In this document: one piece after another, positions 48,538 through 56,257 of the stretch
How positions within the stretch are numbered: the stretch's first letter is position 1
Layout: every line of letters begins with the position of its first letter
From: Acinetobacter qingfengensis
GTDB taxonomy: Bacteria; Pseudomonadota; Gammaproteobacteria; Pseudomonadales; Moraxellaceae
NCBI RefSeq assembly: GCF_008693185.1
Contig: NZ_VXKN01000002.1
Coordinates: 186,001-250,000, forward strand
Reading direction: 5' to 3'
Length of the DNA stretch: 64,000 nucleotides
Notes under the pieces: model-generated
Told to the model about the DNA's origin: nothing
Seen by the model: only the letters and a program-made list of their open reading frames with translations
Database searches by the model: none
Made by a program: the position numbers and the translations under genes

Positions 48538-49707
48538 CTATTGTTGCTGGTACCGCCAAAATAATTGATGAATTGGATGTTGTGCAGGAATTAATTCAAT
48601 TAATCGTTCTACAGCATCCATCGCATCAGGAAAGTATGCGATATGTTTTAACAAAATATCCGTTTCTTTTATTTTGAAAATGGCTTCACTCAATCTTGAT
48701 TCAATACAATCGCGCCAAGCCATCAAAAATGGACTATCCGTTTTTGCCAAAAATACGCCAGTATAATATTGCAAAGCAGATTGTACACAGTCTGCATCCA
48801 AAGCCTGTTCAATATTTAAAAAGTCCGCCTGTACATCAAGTAATAATCGATAGGGTCTTGAACCAAGCATGCCACCCAGTAATTCACGTAATTGTGACAT
48901 TTCGGCTTTAAGTGTACCCAAACTTACTTTTCGCTCGCCATATAATGCCTGATGTAATTGATCCAGCGTCATACCTTGTTTACACAAAGTTAAAATCGTA
49001 ATAATTTCGACTTGCCGAGGTGTGAGTGAAATTAAACGCCCATGATAAAACACCTGAGATGTACCAAAACATTTCAGCGTTAATTGTGGTTGCTGAACAA
49101 TACTTAACGCATTCTGGATAATACTGGCACATCGCTCCACAGCCAGTACACCCAAACTATTATGCTCATTCCATTTTGTTGATAAATCAACAACACCAAT
49201 CACCTGTTTGGTAAAAGGATCAATGATTGGCGCTGCATAACACACCCAGTCATGGATAGAGTCCATATAATGTTCATTAGAAAATACACAACTCGATTGT
49301 CGGGTACGTAAAGATAAAGCCAATGCATTGGTTCCAACCATATCTTCACGCCATTGCCCCCCCTGTACAAAATGCACTTTCTCAGCAGCACTTCGCATCT
49401 GAGGGCTAGAACGCATCCACCGAATCATTGATGTGGAATCCGCAACAGCAATCACCATGGACGAAGTGTTGGCAATTTGTGTCAAATCATCTGCACAATG
49501 TTGCATTGCCTGATCTAACGATGAGTCATAGATAGATACTTTTGCCAAAGGAGCAGCCGAACGATCATCAGGAATTTGTGCATCTTTTGATCTCTGCCAT
49601 GAACTAATAATCGATTGCCCTAATCGTTTTTGATCAAAATATTGTGTATTTGGCAGACTTTTGACCTTGTCAATTTCTTGCCGCTGTAGTTTTAAATCCA
49701 TGTTCAT
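48538..49707 (-). CDS. GAF-domain transcriptional regulator with winged-helix C-terminus
   Basis: 389-aa regulator. Residues ~60-215 form an AcoR-like GAF sensor (MVIAVADSTSMIRWM, WREDMVGTNALALSL, HDWVCYAAPIIDP). Instead of the AAA+ sigma-54 activator that follows in AcoR, the rest has an OmpR/SARP-like winged-helix (ISLTPRQVEIITILTL, LDQLHQALYGE, LRELLG) and a helical tail. It is divergent from the aldehyde dehydrogenase gene, so it probably senses an alcohol or aldehyde and controls that gene. It cannot activate sigma-54 promoters by the usual mechanism. Confidence 0.85.
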   Translation of the reverse strand: MNMDLKLQRQEIDKVKSLPNTQYFDQKRLGQSIISSWQRSKDAQIPDDRSAAPLAKVSIYDSSLDQAMQHCADDLTQIANTSSMVIAVADSTSMIRWMRSSPQMRSAAEKVHFVQGGQWREDMVGTNALALSLRTRQSSCVFSNEHYMDSIHDWVCYAAPIIDPFTKQVIGVVDLSTKWNEHNSLGVLAVERCASIIQNALSIVQQPQLTLKCFGTSQVFYHGRLISLTPRQVEIITILTLCKQGMTLDQLHQALYGERKVSLGTLKAEMSQLRELLGGMLGSRPYRLLLDVQADFLNIEQALDADCVQSALQYYTGVFLAKTDSPFLMAWRDCIESRLSEAIFKIKETDILLKHIAYFPDAMDAVERLIELIPAQHPIHQLFWRYQQQ

Positions 49708-49804
49708 ACAGTTCAGATATCCTTATCTATTTATAAAAGATGACGCATAGAACTATCCAACCTTTTGCCTACCTTGATTTGATTATGCTATAAAAATGCA
49801 TCGA

Positions 49805-49828
49805 TGTACTTCATACCAAATCTGTACA
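49805..49828. promoter_or_regulatory. Inverted repeat upstream of exaC-type gene
   Basis: TGTAC-N14-GTACA, 62 bp before the ATG and between the divergent regulator and dehydrogenase. Candidate operator by position only. Confidence 0.35.
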
Positions 49829-49889
49829 TTATTTGTATCACTTAGTGAGTATAACTTACAACTCTATTTTGACAAAAGGAAGTCCAAGT

Positions 49890-51401
49890 ATGCGCTATGC
49901 AGACCCAAATACAGAAGGATCAAAAGTCCAGTTTAAAACACAATACGAAAATTTTATTGGTGGAAAATGGATTGCGCCAGTAAAGGGTGAATACTTTGAG
50001 AATGTTTCTCCAGTTGATGGCAAAGTATTTACCAAAGCACCACGTTCGACAGTCGAAGATATTGAGCTCGCACTTGATGCGGCACATGCAGCAAAAGACA
50101 AATGGGGACAATCCTCTCCTACTGAACGTTCGAATATTCTACTCAAAATCGCTGATCGTCTGGAAGAACATCTAGAAACACTTGCCGTTGCTGAAACATG
50201 GGACAATGGTAAACCTGTACGTGAAACTCTGGCCGCAGATATTCCTCTGGCCATTGACCATTTCCGTTATTTTGCTGGTTGTATCCGTGCTCAGGAAGGT
50301 GGCATTTCAGAAATTGATCACGATACCATTGCTTATCACTTCCATGAACCGCTTGGTGTCGTGGGACAAATCATTCCATGGAACTTCCCAATCTTAATGG
50401 CAGCATGGAAAATTGCCCCAGCATTAGCCGCAGGAAACTGTATCGTTCTTAAACCGGCTGAACAGACACCCGTCAGTATTCTGGTCCTTGTAGAACTGAT
50501 TGCTGACATCTTACCACCGGGCATTTTGAATATTGTTAATGGCTATGGTGCAGAAGTTGGTCGTCCACTAGCGACTAGCCCGCGTATCGCCAAAATTGCG
50601 TTTACTGGTTCAACACAGGTTGGGCAGTTAATCATGCAATATGCAACTGAAAACATCATCCCTGTTACGCTAGAGCTTGGTGGTAAATCACCAAACCTCT
50701 TCTTTGAAGATATTCTGGATCGTGAAGATGATTATCTTGATAAAGCACTTGAAGGCTTCTCTATGTTTGCCCTTAATCAGGGTGAAATCTGTACCTGTCC
50801 ATCCCGTGCATTAGTTCAGGAAAGTATTGCTGACCAATTCCTTGAAAAAGCCGTTGAACGTGTTAAACGTATCAAAACTGGTCACCCACTGGATACAGAC
50901 ACCATGATTGGTGCTCAGGCTTCTCAGGAACAACAGGACAAAATTCTAGGCTGTATCGCTACAGGTCGTGAAGAAGGCGCTCAGGTACTTACTGGTGGTG
51001 CAGCACGTCATGATGTTGGTCAAGGTTTCTACATTGAACCAACCATCTTCAAAGGCAATAACAGCATGAAAATTTTCCAAGAAGAAATTTTTGGCCCTGT
51101 TCTATCCGTAACCACATTTAAAGATTTTGATGAAGCCATCAAAATTGCCAATGATACTATTTATGGTTTAGGTGCAGGTGTTTGGTCACGTTCTGCGCAT
51201 ACAACTTATCGTGCTGGTCGCGCAATTCAAGCTGGTCGTGTCTGGACGAACTGTTATCACCTTTACCCGGCACACGCTGCATTTGGCGGTTATAAAAAAT
51301 CCGGTATTGGTCGTGAAAACCATAAGGACATGCTGAACCACTATCAACAAACTAAAAACTTGTTAGTTAGCTATTCTGAAAAACCATTAGGTTTCTTCTA
51401 A
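49890..51401 (+). CDS. NAD-dependent aldehyde dehydrogenase (ExaC/AcoD type)
   Basis: 503-aa enzyme oxidising acetaldehyde or similar aldehydes. Motifs: [23 protein letters not shown] (split over the N-terminus), [23 protein letters not shown] site [13 protein letters not shown], catalytic Glu in [10 protein letters not shown], catalytic Cys in [11 protein letters not shown], and EEIFGPVLS. The run [10 protein letters not shown] is typical of the ExaC/AcoD group. AAAAGGAAG precedes ATG 49890; upstream in-frame ATG 49833 lacks one. Divergent from a GAF regulator, and a terminator follows. Confidence 0.93.
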   Translation: MRYADPNTEGSKVQFKTQYENFIGGKWIAPVKGEYFENVSPVDGKVFTKAPRSTVEDIELALDAAHAAKDKWGQSSPTERSNILLKIADRLEEHLETLAVAETWDNGKPVRETLAADIPLAIDHFRYFAGCIRAQEGGISEIDHDTIAYHFHEPLGVVGQIIPWNFPILMAAWKIAPALAAGNCIVLKPAEQTPVSILVLVELIADILPPGILNIVNGYGAEVGRPLATSPRIAKIAFTGSTQVGQLIMQYATENIIPVTLELGGKSPNLFFEDILDREDDYLDKALEGFSMFALNQGEICTCPSRALVQESIADQFLEKAVERVKRIKTGHPLDTDTMIGAQASQEQQDKILGCIATGREEGAQVLTGGAARHDVGQGFYIEPTIFKGNNSMKIFQEEIFGPVLSVTTFKDFDEAIKIANDTIYGLGAGVWSRSAHTTYRAGRAIQAGRVWTNCYHLYPAHAAFGGYKKSGIGRENHKDMLNHYQQTKNLLVSYSEKPLGFF

Positions 51402-51421
51402 TTATCCAAATATTTTGTAAT

Positions 51422-51450
51422 AAACCCGAATGCTAGTCATCCGGGTTTTT
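51422..51450 (+). terminator. Rho-independent terminator after exaC-type gene
   Basis: AAACCCG, 13-nt loop, CGGGTTT followed by TTATTG, 21 bp after the stop codon. Confidence 0.75.
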
Positions 51451-51550
51451 ATTGTTTGATTTTTATATCTTCATTTACTGATTTTCTATTGCCCAGACAA
51501 AAGCTTCGCCTTATGCTAAAGCTTAAATTACTTTCTTAAATTTAAGGTCA

Positions 51551-52204
51551 ATGATGAAATTCCTTGAGTTAGCAAAATCTCGTTATACCAGCAAGGCCTA
51601 TGACGCTTCCAAGAAAATTCCAGCACAGCAATTACAGAATTTACTGGAAGTTTTACGTCTATCACCCTCTTCTATCAATATTCAACCCTGGAAATTTATA
51701 GCTGCTCAAAGCGCCACAGCCAAACAAAAGATTGCTGAAGCAATGCCGGGAAACTTTTCCTATAATATTCCAAAAATTTTAAATGCTTCAGATGTCATTA
51801 TTTTTACTGCAAAAAATGACATTGATGAGACGCATCTCGACAACATCCTTAATTGTGAAGAGCAAGCAGGACGTTTTAGAACACCTGACTCAAAACTTAC
51901 ACAAAAAAATGTTCGGCAAACTTATATCGATCTATACAAGCAAAATAATCTTATTCATGACTGGATCGACAATCAGGTACACATTGCATTAGGCGCATTA
52001 CTCTTTGCAGCCAAAGCAGAAAATATTGATGCAACACCAATTGGTGGCTTTGATCGTAAATTACTTGATGAAATTTTACAGCTAGATCAACAAGGATTAC
52101 ACAGTGTGGTATTGGTTGCCCTAGGTTATCATAGTGATGAAGACTTTAATACAACACTTGGCAAAGGCCGCCTGAGTTACGATCAAGTGATCAGCATCAT
52201 CTAA
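51551..52204 (+). CDS. NAD(P)H-dependent nitroreductase, NfsB-like
   Basis: 217-aa dimeric FMN flavoprotein of the nitroreductase family, expected to reduce quinones and nitroaromatics with NAD(P)H. Motifs: RYTSKAYDASKKIP, LRLSPSSINIQPWKFI, then DNQVHIALGALLFAAKAENIDATPIGGFD, and GYHSDEDFN. Length and order match NfsB. ATG 51551 is followed at once by ATG 51554, so either may be used (AAGGTC upstream). The CDI tail region starts downstream. Confidence 0.92.
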   Translation: MMKFLELAKSRYTSKAYDASKKIPAQQLQNLLEVLRLSPSSINIQPWKFIAAQSATAKQKIAEAMPGNFSYNIPKILNASDVIIFTAKNDIDETHLDNILNCEEQAGRFRTPDSKLTQKNVRQTYIDLYKQNNLIHDWIDNQVHIALGALLFAAKAENIDATPIGGFDRKLLDEILQLDQQGLHSVVLVALGYHSDEDFNTTLGKGRLSYDQVISII

Positions 52205-52486
52205 TCTAGATTTATTTTTGATTCTACTGTTTTAGAAGATATTTTACCACATAGATAGATGTTCAGTTTGCTCTAGGAAATCAGCATCTCACATCTCAAA
52301 ATTTACTATTTCAATTTTTCCTATTTTACCTTGTTTCACCGCTGTATGGTGGAATCAGGTAATCTACTGCTTATATCTTTCCCCTTCTGCCTACACTTTA
52401 AGAGAAAACTTTACTTTTAGTCCCTATTATTTTTTAGAGGGAATAATCCGTTGCTGCTGAAGCCAATTGACATAGCTCTAATTCCT

Positions 52487-53117
52487 TTAATAGATCATTA
52501 CTTTTCCAACAGCCTTCCCTGCACCAAGAGTGACATCTAGAATGTTTGTTGGAAATAAAGCTTCATTCAATGCATACAAGGTACCAAATGTAACCATTTC
52601 AGCTTGCGATAAACTAGCAACAATTTCGCCTACAGCCCACCAATCGCTCCTACTTCACATTGCTTTTGTATTACACCAGCAATACAACCTGCTAAAGCAT
52701 GCACCAATTTATGAGCAATATAATTTACATCTTCTAAACTTCCTCCATTAATTGTTGTTTGTACTAAAGTAGAACCAACCGAATTCACAAAGTTATTCAT
52801 CAATCGGTCTGAAAAATACGTGCTATCAGACTTTAAATTTAGTGCCGTACCCACCTGACTTAATAATCCAACTGTTACAACACTGGCTACAAGATTACGA
52901 ACAGAATTTTTACTTCCTAAATCTTTTAAGGTTTTTCCTATATCTCCGCCATTATTGATTAATCTGATATTCGCTTGTGCTGTTAAAGTAGTTACTGCTG
53001 CCAATGCTTCCGTCCCCAGCGTTGCACTACCCATAGCGACTGTCAAAGAAGATGCTGTTGCCGTGCCAGCACCAACTGTAATTACTGTAATAATAGCAGC
53101 TCCGGCAGCTGTCAATC
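52487..53117 (-). pseudogene. Orphan CdiA pre-toxin fragment (frameshifted, toxin lost)
   Basis: Reads like residues of the intact cdiA upstream: LTAAGAAIITVITV, NNGGDIGKTLKDLGSKNSVR, LLSQVGTALNLK, then HKLVHALAGCIAGVIQKQCEVGAIG. About 37 residues present in cdiA (between GG-N-L-GDN and HKIAHA) are deleted. At 52633-52640 the frame slips: the next frame reads WAVGEIVASLSQAEMVTF, then a non-CdiA tail ending at TAA 52487. No ribosome site or toxin end is present. It is the distal piece of a displaced CdiA C-terminus. Confidence 0.85.
52800..52960. repeat. Pre-toxin direct repeat, distal copy
   Basis: Aligns without gaps to 57360-57520 inside cdiA (offset 4560). The stretch from GTGCCGTACCCACCTGACTT onward is almost identical for about 120 bp. 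Same orientation. Confidence 0.85.
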
Positions 53118-53159
53118 TTCCTATTCAACAAGAATATAATGATAAATTAATTATTTAAC

Positions 53160-53726
53160 TTATAGTCTTTTAAATAAATCCTCTTTAAGAATATCATCTA
53201 AATTATCATCAACAAGTTTCCAATTTTCTATATAAGGTAATAAATCTTCATTCATATATTTTTTACTTAAAAAGACCAACATATAATATCCATCCACTAT
53301 AATACTTACAAACCTACTCTTACTATCAAGCATCATATATCCACCATTTTGCATTTGCATAAATGAACGCCTAACAGAATTCATATCTTCCACTCTGAAA
53401 GGTATTTTAGCAATCATTAAAGGTTCATAATCTTCAAAAACTCGATCTTCATTATTGCTAATTGGAATCCAATAAATGTACTGCTCATTATTCCCCATGA
53501 AATAACATAGTTTTTCATAAAGGGTAAATTGACAAAAATCATTATAATTTTCTGAAAAATCTAGTAACTTTATACCATCTTTAATTTCTAAAATATTTAA
53601 ATCAGACAATGTATTGTTTGTATTCCATTGATTAAAAAAATTCAAAAACCAATCTAAATCATATTTAGTTAATAAACCGTAATAATCTCTTAACGGATCC
53701 CCATCAATCCAAGGTTTATTTTTCAT
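53160..53726 (-). CDS. Candidate immunity protein of the orphan VENN toxin
   Basis: 188-aa acidic cytosolic protein, no recognised domain by eye. It starts MKNKPWIDGDPLRDYYGLLT, and aromatic-rich segments (YIYWIPISNNEDRVF, GGYMMLDSKSRFVSI) recall SMI1/KNR4- or SUFU-like immunity folds, but I cannot assign one. Its ATG overlaps the end of the orphan toxin fragment by 11 bp, the usual toxin-immunity arrangement. It is intact although its toxin has lost its own adhesin. Likely kept for protection against siblings with this toxin. Confidence 0.75.
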   Translation of the reverse strand: MKNKPWIDGDPLRDYYGLLTKYDLDWFLNFFNQWNTNNTLSDLNILEIKDGIKLLDFSENYNDFCQFTLYEKLCYFMGNNEQYIYWIPISNNEDRVFEDYEPLMIAKIPFRVEDMNSVRRSFMQMQNGGYMMLDSKSRFVSIIVDGYYMLVFLSKKYMNEDLLPYIENWKLVDDNLDDILKEDLFKRL

Positions 53727-54438
53727 AACGTATCTCCATTACCTTTTGTCCAGTGGCTTTTTGTATTTCAATCGTTTTGGGTCCTGTTGTACTAGGTCTT
53801 AATATCACTCTAGTTCCATCTCCCAATACAGACATTTTAAAATGATCACTATCATGGCTAAGCTGTCCTCCGACTGTTAATAGTTTAAAATCAGACAATC
53901 TACTTCCATCTTGAATATAATTTAAAACACTACTTTTACCATTAGTCGCACTAATAGAGGTAGATAAAACATCATTCAAACGGTTTAAAGTAGTACTACT
54001 AGCCCCTTGAAATTTCGGTGCCTGATTAAAATTTTTCTTAATAACTTTTTGATCAACTTTTAAAGCACTAACATTGTTCCCTGCTTTTAAATCAACACCA
54101 ATCACTATGTCAATTAAAGCAAATGCTCGATCGCCCATAGTTGATGAAGGGCTAACCAATGTAGTGATATTATCTCCAATATCAATAACACCTTGTACCC
54201 CTTCTTTTCTTAACATTTCTGCAATATCAGAAGGCTTCAATTTTGCCCGTGCTGTCTGTGGCAGATTTGAAATAGCTTTAGAGACCTTATAGACCGCTTT
54301 ACCTGCTGTCGTTGCTAATTTCCCTAAGCTATTATTCTCAACCGCAACATTAGCGCTGTTTGCAGCGGTATTTACATCATATCCTGTAAATGCTGCAACT
54401 GTTCCTGCAATAATCTTGCTGGTATCTTTAATCTTGGT
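53716..54438 (-). pseudogene. Orphan CdiA C-terminal toxin module with VENN motif
   Basis: Open frame of 240 codons with no normal start. It matches cdiA around its pre-toxin end: TKIKDTSKIIAGTVAAFTGY, DVNTAANSANVAVENNSLGK, corresponding to KVRNTGKVVAGVVSAYAGYD and SADIAIQNNSW of cdiA. VENN marks the junction where CDI toxins are swapped. The following ~190 residues, ending KATGQKVMEIRYEK, differ from cdiA's toxin and carry SDFKLLTVGGQLSHDSDHFK and DGTRVILRPSTTG. I do not recognise the toxin family. TTG 54240 or similar could start an internal protein. Confidence 0.8.
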
Positions 54439-54664
54439 TCATTTAGTGTTCATTAAATCCAATGAAAAAGTGATTGACGTTCCACTTGAGAGATTTATAT
54501 CAAAAGGAGTGGAACGATTAAAGTGGCTTAAGAACAGCATGATATGGTTTTACAAGTGTTATAAAATTAATTTTATATCGTATTTATTGCACTTATATTT
54601 AATTTAAATAACTGCCATAACTCTATCTTTAAATTAATCTTATAATTATTACCAAACATTAAAT
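54439..54664. other. Junction DNA of unknown origin
   Basis: CdiA homology ends abruptly at 54438 and this stretch does not match the neighbouring cdiA. A plus-strand frame (54416-54607) encodes SNEKVIDVPLERFISKGVER and WLKNSMIWFYK, possibly a piece of a transposase or other mobile gene, but there is no start context and I cannot name it. Confidence 0.4.
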
Positions 54665-54913
54665 TTAATACTTGATTTTTTTCATCAATTGAAAAAAATT
54701 AAGATCTTCAAAATAAATATCATTTAATTTATTAAGGCTGTTATTGGTCAAGATTACCCTAACACTGTTATCATACAGTCCTATATATAAGTCTAAATTA
54801 CTATTTTCTTTATCACAAAACTTTAAATGTTGAACAAAGTCATCACTAATTGTACATTCACATCCGAATATTGAAATAAAATCATAGCACCCAGGTATTT
54901 TATAGTCTAACAT
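54665..54913 (-). CDS. Small hypothetical protein, candidate immunity protein
   Basis: 82-aa acidic protein starting MLDYKIPGCYDFISIFGCEC, with no signal peptide or known domain. AAAGGAGGAAAG gives it a strong ribosome site before ATG 54913. It sits between a candidate immunity gene and an orphan toxin in the CDI tail, so a protective role is inferred from place only. Confidence 0.6.
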   Translation of the reverse strand: MLDYKIPGCYDFISIFGCECTISDDFVQHLKFCDKENSNLDLYIGLYDNSVRVILTNNSLNKLNDIYFEDLNFFQLMKKIKY

Positions 54914-55039
54914 ATTACTTTCCTCCTTTTATAATATAGTTTATTTCTACATAATATTTTATAGATTAATGTTGCCTAGACTATATTCTACCTGATTTGT
55001 AATTAAATTGGATCAGGTAGAATAATCATTAATTAACTA

Positions 55040-55549
55040 TTACAAAGATTGATTAATGTATTTTTGATATTCAACAATATCATCAGACTTTAAATATATA
55101 AACTGACTAATATCAATAAAATTGTAGTCTTTATCGAAGATAGTACCACATTGATAGCATTCATAATAAAAGCCGATTCCAGATGGAGATTTTAATACAA
55201 AAGCATCACCCCACTCGCATCTTGGGCACACTTTGTCTACTTTAAAATATATTAAAATATACAAAATATCTCTTAAAGACATAGCAATAGAACCCAAATT
55301 ACTATATGAACTTACAACCCTATATAAATAGTCTCTATTTATACTATCATTAGTCATACCAATAGGATAATCAAATTCATTAATTTTTATAAATTTATCT
55401 AGACCATATTCTTTAAACTCCTTCGAATTTGAGAAATATTTTTCTTCTCTTAACCAAGCTAAAATAGCACTGGTCATTTGTTGACCAGTTGCATTACTGA
55501 ATAATTTACCAATAGAATCTTTTAATTTATCTGAGTTAACTCTCTTCAT
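55040..55549 (-). CDS. Hypothetical protein with a zinc-ribbon-like CxxC pair, candidate immunity protein
   Basis: 169-aa cytosolic protein. The N-terminal ~70 residues are helical and basic (KLKDSIGKLFSNATGQQMTS). CPRC near residue 113 and CYQC near residue 135 form a treble-clef or zinc-ribbon-like pair. AAAGGAGG precedes ATG 55549. It follows a frameshifted toxin end by 66 bp in the same direction, so it is the natural candidate for that toxin's immunity gene. No family recognised. Confidence 0.65.
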   Translation of the reverse strand: MKRVNSDKLKDSIGKLFSNATGQQMTSAILAWLREEKYFSNSKEFKEYGLDKFIKINEFDYPIGMTNDSINRDYLYRVVSSYSNLGSIAMSLRDILYILIYFKVDKVCPRCEWGDAFVLKSPSGIGFYYECYQCGTIFDKDYNFIDISQFIYLKSDDIVEYQKYINQSL

Positions 55550-55615
55550 ATTAGCTACCTCCTTTATAGAGCATCAATACATTCATCAAAAATAGTTTTC
55601 AAACCAAGCTCCTGA

Positions 55616-55840
55616 TCATTGATTTAGTTGTTTTAGATAAGGTTTAAAGGTTTCTTCATTTCCATCAAACTCAACATATGTTTTATAGCTTTATCTCCAT
55701 TCCCTAAACGATAATCCACAATATTTATATGTGATCCTTTTGTAGGATCATAATCTAAACGCCAAGCTCACTTTTCCATCTTTTGACTGACGTCACACTA
55801 CTAACCCATTTCCTGCACTATTTGCAATAGTGATTATCTC
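55616..55840 (-). pseudogene. Frameshifted CDI-type toxin C-terminus
   Basis: Two neighbouring frames together encode a toxin end: WRLDYDPTKGSHIN then IVDYRLGNGDKAIK in one frame (from 55764), and TYVEFDGNEETFKPYLKQLNQ-stop, split in the next frame (stop at 55616). The W-R-x-D-Y-D-P...GPHIN-like pattern with a GNEETF-x-LL-x-HL tail is a common C-terminus of polymorphic toxins. A TGA just before the Trp and the slip at AAAACATATG show it is broken. Upstream to ~55866 the remains are too decayed to read safely. Confidence 0.75.
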
Positions 55841-55862
55841 ATTCCACCGCACAGCGGTGGAA
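55816..55862. repeat. Tandem perfect hairpins behind cdiI
   Basis: Two adjacent inverted repeats: CACTATT-TGC-AATAGTG (55816-55832) and TTCCACCGC-ACA-GCGGTGGAA (55842-55862). They lie 24 bp after the cdiI stop on the minus strand and may end the cdi transcript, though no U-run follows. A degenerate inverted copy of the second one lies at about 52334-52355. Confidence 0.6.
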
Positions 55863-55885
55863 ACAGACAATGCAGATGAGAAAAA

Positions 55886-56257
55886 TCAAAGTACATATTT
55901 TTCAATCGGGAAATTATGAAACTGACATAATCTAGCATAAACTTCTTCAAACAAAGCATCTGCCTTTGGATCACCATCATGGTATAGCTCCCAAAAATCG
56001 CCATCAAATTCTCTAGGTTCAATAAAGGTCCTTACATTATCTCCATGTTGATAAAAAGAAACTTGCCAATCCGGTGGAATTTTTGAGTCAATGATTTCAA
56101 ATTTTTCTATCTCTACCAATGAAGGTGTTCCGTCAGAATCTCGCCTGACTGATACTTCTGTAGTTTGCAGGTATTCATTAAATTGAATACCAAAACATAA
56201 GTATTTTTTGCTAAATGTAAAACCGAATACATTTGTTTCTTTAAAATTTAAAATCAT
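55886..56257 (-). CDS. cdiI: CdiI immunity protein for the resident CdiA toxin
   Basis: 123-aa acidic cytosolic protein beginning MILNFKETNVFGFTFSKKYL and rich in aromatic and acidic residues (FIEPREFDGDFWELYHDGD). Its ATG overlaps the cdiA stop (ATGA). That coupling, its size and its place directly after cdiA identify it as the cognate immunity protein, which would bind and block the CdiA C-terminal toxin. No named immunity family recognised by eye. Confidence 0.85.
   Translation of the reverse strand: MILNFKETNVFGFTFSKKYLCFGIQFNEYLQTTEVSVRRDSDGTPSLVEIEKFEIIDSKIPPDWQVSFYQHGDNVRTFIEPREFDGDFWELYHDGDPKADALFEEVYARLCQFHNFPIEKYVL

Noticed and set aside
52530..52751. Plus-strand frame of 73 codons in the CDI tail
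   Set aside because: It is antisense to a clear CdiA-derived fragment on the minus strand.
55834..56022. 62-codon minus-strand frame overlapping cdiI
   Set aside because: It is an overlapping frame of cdiI running into the tandem hairpins, with no ribosome site of its own.
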